From contig NZ_CADFEB010000013.1 of assembly GCF_902833085.1 (NCBI RefSeq), positions 62,001 to 126,000 of the forward strand: a DNA stretch of 64,000 nucleotides. Direction: 5' to 3'. Shown here piece after piece: positions 61,205 to 64,000 of this stretch. The notes below the pieces were generated by a model. That model saw only the letters and a program-made list of their open reading frames with translations, ran no database searches and was not told where the DNA came from. The position numbers and the translations under genes are program-made. Every line of letters starts with the position of its first letter. Position 1 is the first letter of the stretch. This DNA is from Burkholderia ubonensis. GTDB lineage: Bacteria > Pseudomonadota > Gammaproteobacteria > Burkholderiales > Burkholderiaceae.

Positions 61205-62254
61205 ATGAAACCACCTTTCAAAAAGGCGACTGTCGCAGCAGCGGCTGCGCAGGCCGCTGGCAACTCGCCCGCTTCGTTAAAGCTCGTTGTTGTGTCGGCA
61301 CCGCCGCAGCAGAAGATAAACAAGAGCGGGCCGTTTGATCTACCGTTGGTGAGGCCAGAATACCCATACTTCTCTCACCGTTTGGTCGATCTCGTTAGGA
61401 AGATCAAGGAACTGCCTGATTTCTCGGACGACAAGGGTGTTGCCGTAATGTCTGACTTTGGAGGCGAACACCCGACGGCGCGCTTCTATACGTACTCGTT
61501 CCTCTTTCTCGCCTACGACAAGGTCGGCCCGTTTGCCAAGAAGGTAAAGGAACTGAGGGAAAAACACGGGCTAGTCGCGCCCTACAGCGAATTCGCCTAC
61601 AAGAAACTTAAGAGCGGCCCGAGAAGCCGCGCGCTCCCTGAATACCTCGAACTGGTCGATAACTTTATTCACGGTGCGATCATTACCGTGGCTATCGACA
61701 AGCGGATTGACACTGTTTTCGCCGCGGATAAGCGGCAAGCGCACCCGATCATTATCGAGCACTTGTCAAGCCACAGCCTCGGCACTTGGGACGGTCATGC
61801 CGCCGAGAAGTTGCTTCGCGTTTGCAACATACTGGCCGCGTTCACGTCATTGTTGGTAACTGACAATCAAAAGTTCATTTGGTACAGCGACAACGATCTA
61901 ATCAACGAGGATTATAAGGAGCGGAACTTCGCCGACACACAGGCGACGTTCCTGCGTGTACTCGCACTGTATACAGAGCAGGGTTTTGCTGGCGGGGGAT
62001 TTGGCAAATCCTTTACTGAAAAGAGTCATTTGGATGATTTGCTGAGCGTTCCCGACCTCGCTGCTGGCGTGATTCAAGACCTTTTGCAAGAACATCAACT
62101 GGGTAAGGAAAAGCCAAGAAGTGAAGAAAAGACAGTTGTGATGAAGTGGATAGCTTCTCCCACCAGGTATCTATCCAAGATAACGCTCCAGGTTGTACGA
62201 ATGGATAACGGCGAGATCGAGACGGGCATTGTCGATTTTTCCCTGAAGGGGTGA
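61205..62254 (+). CDS. Island protein 1, possible RNase H-like/DUF3800-type protein
   Basis: The 349-residue protein is not recognised with certainty. After a variable N-terminus, the strand VAVMSDFGGEHPTARFYTYSFLFL (Asp at 84) is followed by YSEFAYKKLKSG (Glu at 129), AIITVAIDKRI (Asp at 165) and FIWYSDNDLI (Asp at 229 and 231). This arrangement of strand-end acids resembles the RNase H-like metal-dependent fold of DUF3800 proteins, common in mobile elements and defence loci. Base composition is far more AT-rich than the host. Its stop is 3 nt from the next start, so the two proteins likely act together. Confidence 0.6.
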   Translation: MKPPFKKATVAAAAAQAAGNSPASLKLVVVSAPPQQKINKSGPFDLPLVRPEYPYFSHRLVDLVRKIKELPDFSDDKGVAVMSDFGGEHPTARFYTYSFLFLAYDKVGPFAKKVKELREKHGLVAPYSEFAYKKLKSGPRSRALPEYLELVDNFIHGAIITVAIDKRIDTVFAADKRQAHPIIIEHLSSHSLGTWDGHAAEKLLRVCNILAAFTSLLVTDNQKFIWYSDNDLINEDYKERNFADTQATFLRVLALYTEQGFAGGGFGKSFTEKSHLDDLLSVPDLAAGVIQDLLQEHQLGKEKPRSEEKTVVMKWIASPTRYLSKITLQVVRMDNGEIETGIVDFSLKG

Positions 62255-62256
62255 CT

Positions 62257-62952
62257 ATGAAATGTTGGATATGTGGGGATGAGGCGGGAACGGGGGAGCA
62301 TCTCGTCAAGGCATCCGACCTCAGAAATTACTTCGGGCCGGTCTCGCAAAAGACTCCACTGTTCTTTCATACGTCGCGACGCCGAAACGTTAGATTGGGC
62401 AGTGTGAAAGCAGACTTGCTGAAATCGAAGGCGCTCATCTGCAATCGTTGCAACAGCAGCCTTACTCAACCCTACGATAGGGCATGGGATCGGTTTTCGG
62501 ACTACCTTCGGCGGCACTTCATGCCGTTGCCGAACTTAGGCTACGTTGATTTGGGGCGAATCTTTCCGCATCACACTAGGTGCGCCGCGATCTATCTACA
62601 GTTGTATTTCGTAAAACTATTTGGTTGCAGAATCATTGAAGAAGACATTCCAATCGACATACGACCTTTCGCAAACGCTTTGCTAAACGCCAAAACGCTT
62701 GAGAGTGTGACCCTTGGGTTCGCCTTCTTGAGGGACGACACGGGTAAGAGAAGTGCCGGGGTGACGCACATCGAAGGCATAAACGTGCGTGGGTCTACGG
62801 TTTGCGCGACGTGGCTCTACTCCGTTGGCGAACTCAGCGTGTTTGTCGAGTATTCCACGTTGCCCAAGAAATCTAAATCCGTTCGATGGTGGAGGCCGAC
62901 GCGCCACGGCCGGACAGTGCCGCTGACAAACACTACGCGCTGGGGGATGTAG
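62257..62952 (+). CDS. Island protein 2, HNH-like zinc protein
   Basis: The 231-residue protein begins with a CxxC (Cys3, Cys6), has EHLVKAS (Glu14-His15) and a second zinc pair CNRC followed by Asn (Cys62, Cys65, Asn66; ICNRCNSSLTQPYD). This order C-x2-C...EH...C-x2-CN matches zinc-stabilised HNH endonuclease-like domains, as in McrA-type and phage HNH proteins. The C-terminal two thirds (LGRIFPHHTRCAAIYLQLYF, GCRIIEEDIPIDIRPF) are unassigned. The ATG has AAGGGG 6 nt upstream. It has low GC like its partner. Confidence 0.65.
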   Translation: MKCWICGDEAGTGEHLVKASDLRNYFGPVSQKTPLFFHTSRRRNVRLGSVKADLLKSKALICNRCNSSLTQPYDRAWDRFSDYLRRHFMPLPNLGYVDLGRIFPHHTRCAAIYLQLYFVKLFGCRIIEEDIPIDIRPFANALLNAKTLESVTLGFAFLRDDTGKRSAGVTHIEGINVRGSTVCATWLYSVGELSVFVEYSTLPKKSKSVRWWRPTRHGRTVPLTNTTRWGM

Positions 62953-63265
62953 GCGAGTCGAAGATACTAGGCGAGCGTGAGTGGATAGAAAATAGCTCTA
63001 TAGTGCGGGACAACACCATCGCAAGCACGCCGCGATGCCCCACAGAATTCGCCGTCGATAAGACGCAGACACGGGTTTCGGCCGTGCTTCGCCAGTGAAC
63101 GACCGCTCTGGAGAATCGCGGCCGTCCCTTGTGGGTCGATCACGGTCCTTGATGAAGCGACGGCGAAGCAATCTCAGACCTGACTGACGCTGACTGACAG
63201 ATCCGGTCTCGAGTTACGCATGTGCAGTGTCAGAGCATCCCGTTAGCGCGGGAGATGCGAACGAA
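62953..63265. other. Gene-free right part of the island
   Basis: No credible gene is visible in these 313 nt. An open frame reading through 62886-63098 overlaps island protein 2 and has no ribosome site. Confidence 0.5.
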
Positions 63266-63294
63266 AAAAAAGCCCTGCAAGTGCAGGGCTTTTT
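63266..63294. terminator. Bidirectional intrinsic terminator
   Basis: An AGCCCTGC/GCAGGGCT stem, extended by A-T pairs to about 12 bp with an AAGT loop, is flanked by AAAA on the left and TTTTTC on the right. Reading leftward it lies 7 nt past the stop of the truncated leftward frame and about 80 nt past tRNA-Val, so it now ends tRNA transcription. Confidence 0.88.
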
Positions 63295-63300
63295 CTTTGC

Positions 63301-63368
63301 CTAGTGGCTTTGCGCTGGCGCCGGAGAGAACTGCTCGATCCAGCGTTTGACGCGTCGCCACAAGCGGC
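63301..63368 (-). pseudogene. Possible 3' remnant of a gene abutting the att repeat
   Basis: A leftward frame ending at 63301 encodes RLWRRVKRWIEQFSPAPAQSH and stop, 7 nt before the terminator. It looks like a genuine protein C-terminus (amphipathic basic helix plus Pro tail). Upstream it runs directly into the tRNA repeat, so any body of the gene has been lost. It could be the tail of a lost island gene; the parent family cannot be named. Confidence 0.35.
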
Positions 63369-63399
63369 GAATTCTTTGGTGGGCGGTACTGGGATCGAA
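63369..63399. repeat. Right attachment-site repeat within tRNA-Val
   Basis: This is the intact-tRNA copy of the 31-bp direct repeat, covering the tRNA 3' end, CCA and 8 nt past it. Recombination between it and 59852-59882 would excise 3517 bp and join tRNA-Val to its original terminator. Confidence 0.9.
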
Positions 63400-63451
63400 C
63401 CAGTGACCCCTGCCGTGTGAAGGCAGTGCTCTACCGCTGAGCTAACCGCCC
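63377..63451 (-). tRNA. tRNA-Val (CAC)
   Basis: This 75-nt cloverleaf has an acceptor GGGCGGT/ACCGCCC with encoded CCA, D arm GCTCAGCGGTAGAGC, anticodon stem CTGCC/GGCAG with loop TTCACAC (anticodon CAC, reading GUG valine codons), and T arm ACTGG-TTCGATC-CCAGT. All stems pair. Its 3' end serves as the island attachment site. Confidence 0.97.
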
Positions 63452-63534
63452 AAAGAAGATGAAATTATGTCAGGGTTTTTCGGGTTCGTAAAGTACTTTC
63501 TGCAAATTTTTTCACGGACTCTCGCACAAGTCGG

Positions 63535-64000
63535 TCAACCGGTCGATGACGGCTCGATCAGATCGAGGATCGAGCCGTCGCGCTTGAGTGTCGCGAGCAC
63601 GATGCTCGAGTTGATCGACATCACGCCCGTCGCGCGGTACAGCGTATTGATCACGAAATCGGAGTAGTGGTCGAGGTCGCGCGCGCGCACCGTCAGCACG
63701 TAGTTCGCCCCGCCGGTGACGATCTGTGCGGACACGACTTCCGGCCACTGCCGGAGCGCGTCGACGAAGCGGTCGTGCCACTCGGGCTCGTCGGGCCGCA
63801 TCGTCACGTGCACGAGGGCTTCGAACGCGACGCCGACCTGCTTCGGCTCGATCGCGCAGCGATAGCCGGCAATCACGCCGCGCTCCTCGAGCAGCTTCAC
63901 GCGCCGCAGACACGCGGACGGCGACAGCGCGACCGCGTTCGCGAGGTCCTGGTTGCTGATCCGGCCGTCGCGCTCGAGGTGCCGGAGGATCCGCATGTCG
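63535..64000 (-). CDS. Lrp/AsnC-family transcriptional regulator, N-terminus beyond window
   Basis: The visible 155 residues contain the AsnC helix-turn-helix (RILRHLERDGRISNQDLANAVALSPSACLRRVKLLEERGVI) and the RAM/AsnC ligand domain (VSAQIVTGGANYVLTVRARDLDHYSDFVINTLY). The last Met codon in the window is preceded in frame by Asp, and family members start 10-15 residues earlier, so the true start is past base 64000. It probably senses an amino acid. The target is unknown; polyamine or histidine genes are possible but not shown. Confidence 0.92.
   Translation of the reverse strand, partial: DMRILRHLERDGRISNQDLANAVALSPSACLRRVKLLEERGVIAGYRCAIEPKQVGVAFEALVHVTMRPDEPEWHDRFVDALRQWPEVVSAQIVTGGANYVLTVRARDLDHYSDFVINTLYRATGVMSINSSIVLATLKRDGSILDLIEPSSTG

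Larger units (their letters stand above)
59883..63368. mobile_element. Mini genomic island at tRNA-Val, no integrase
   Basis: The 3.5-kb segment between the 31-bp repeats is clearly lower in GC than the host and uses AT-ending codons, especially at 61200-62950. It contains a toxin-antitoxin pair, a two-gene cassette of unknown function, about 900 nt of gene-poor DNA and a short 3' gene remnant next to the tRNA. No integrase, excisionase or mobilisation gene is visible. It therefore either depends on an integrase elsewhere or is the remains of a larger island. Confidence 0.8.

Noticed and set aside
62886-63098. Open frame after island protein 2
   Set aside because: Starts inside the preceding gene in another frame, lacks a ribosome site and has no motif.
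1-64000. Insertion sequences, rRNA genes, replication origin
   Set aside because: Looked for transposase motifs with terminal repeats, rRNA segments and origin-type repeats; none seen.

Overview
The window is high-GC chromosomal DNA (roughly two thirds G+C, strongly G/C at third codon positions) with the gene content of a Burkholderia-group betaproteobacterium, plausibly the B. cepacia complex or a close relative. The species cannot be fixed from sequence alone. Almost everything is densely packed operons. The exception is a lower-GC 3.5-kb insert near the right end.

1-8.2 kb: a periplasm/outer-membrane redox cluster. It holds two tandem LolA-like proteins, a monoheme cytochrome c fused to a periplasmic-binding-protein domain, a fused monoheme cytochrome/outer-membrane beta-barrel resembling Cyc2, a diheme c4-like cytochrome, a solitary CcsB-type cytochrome c maturation protein and a DUF1269 membrane protein. 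8.2-13.3 kb: a lytic transglycosylase, one soluble PAS histidine kinase, two paralogous NarL/LuxR-type response regulators and a Sco-type copper protein with a long low-complexity insert. 13.4-23.4 kb: an eleven-gene operon hybrid between type II secretion and type IV pili (GspG, GspF, GspE, PilM/N/O/P-like proteins, secretin, three more pseudopilin-like proteins). A shared TACCC motif about 90-115 nt upstream of four start codons suggests the two-component system ties these blocks together. The working inference is an envelope-spanning redox system with its own assembly/secretion machine.

23.4-37.2 kb: a HAD phosphatase, then a complete Pel exopolysaccharide locus. It is split into pelDEFG (leftward) and a divergent pelABC (rightward), with a PelA that has only the glycoside hydrolase domain. 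A GH114-type polygalactosaminidase lipoprotein follows convergently. 37.7-47.3 kb: ordinary metabolic genes (fatty acid desaturase, lactonase plus MFS transporter, DHH phosphoesterase, LysR regulator, alpha/beta hydrolase carrying an in-frame palindrome, phosphopantetheinyl transferase, amino-acid-binding protein).

47.5-55.6 kb: the histidine utilisation operon hutHCUDIFG, with two HutC-type palindromes around the promoter and a strong terminator. 56.2-59.8 kb: polyamine catabolism (puuD-like, puuA-like, spuC-like). 59.85-63.4 kb: a mini-island bounded by a 31-bp direct repeat that is the 3' end of tRNA-Val(CAC). It carries a toxin-antitoxin pair and a two-gene cassette (possible RNase H-like/DUF3800 protein plus HNH-like zinc protein), with no integrase. 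The window ends in a truncated Lrp/AsnC regulator.
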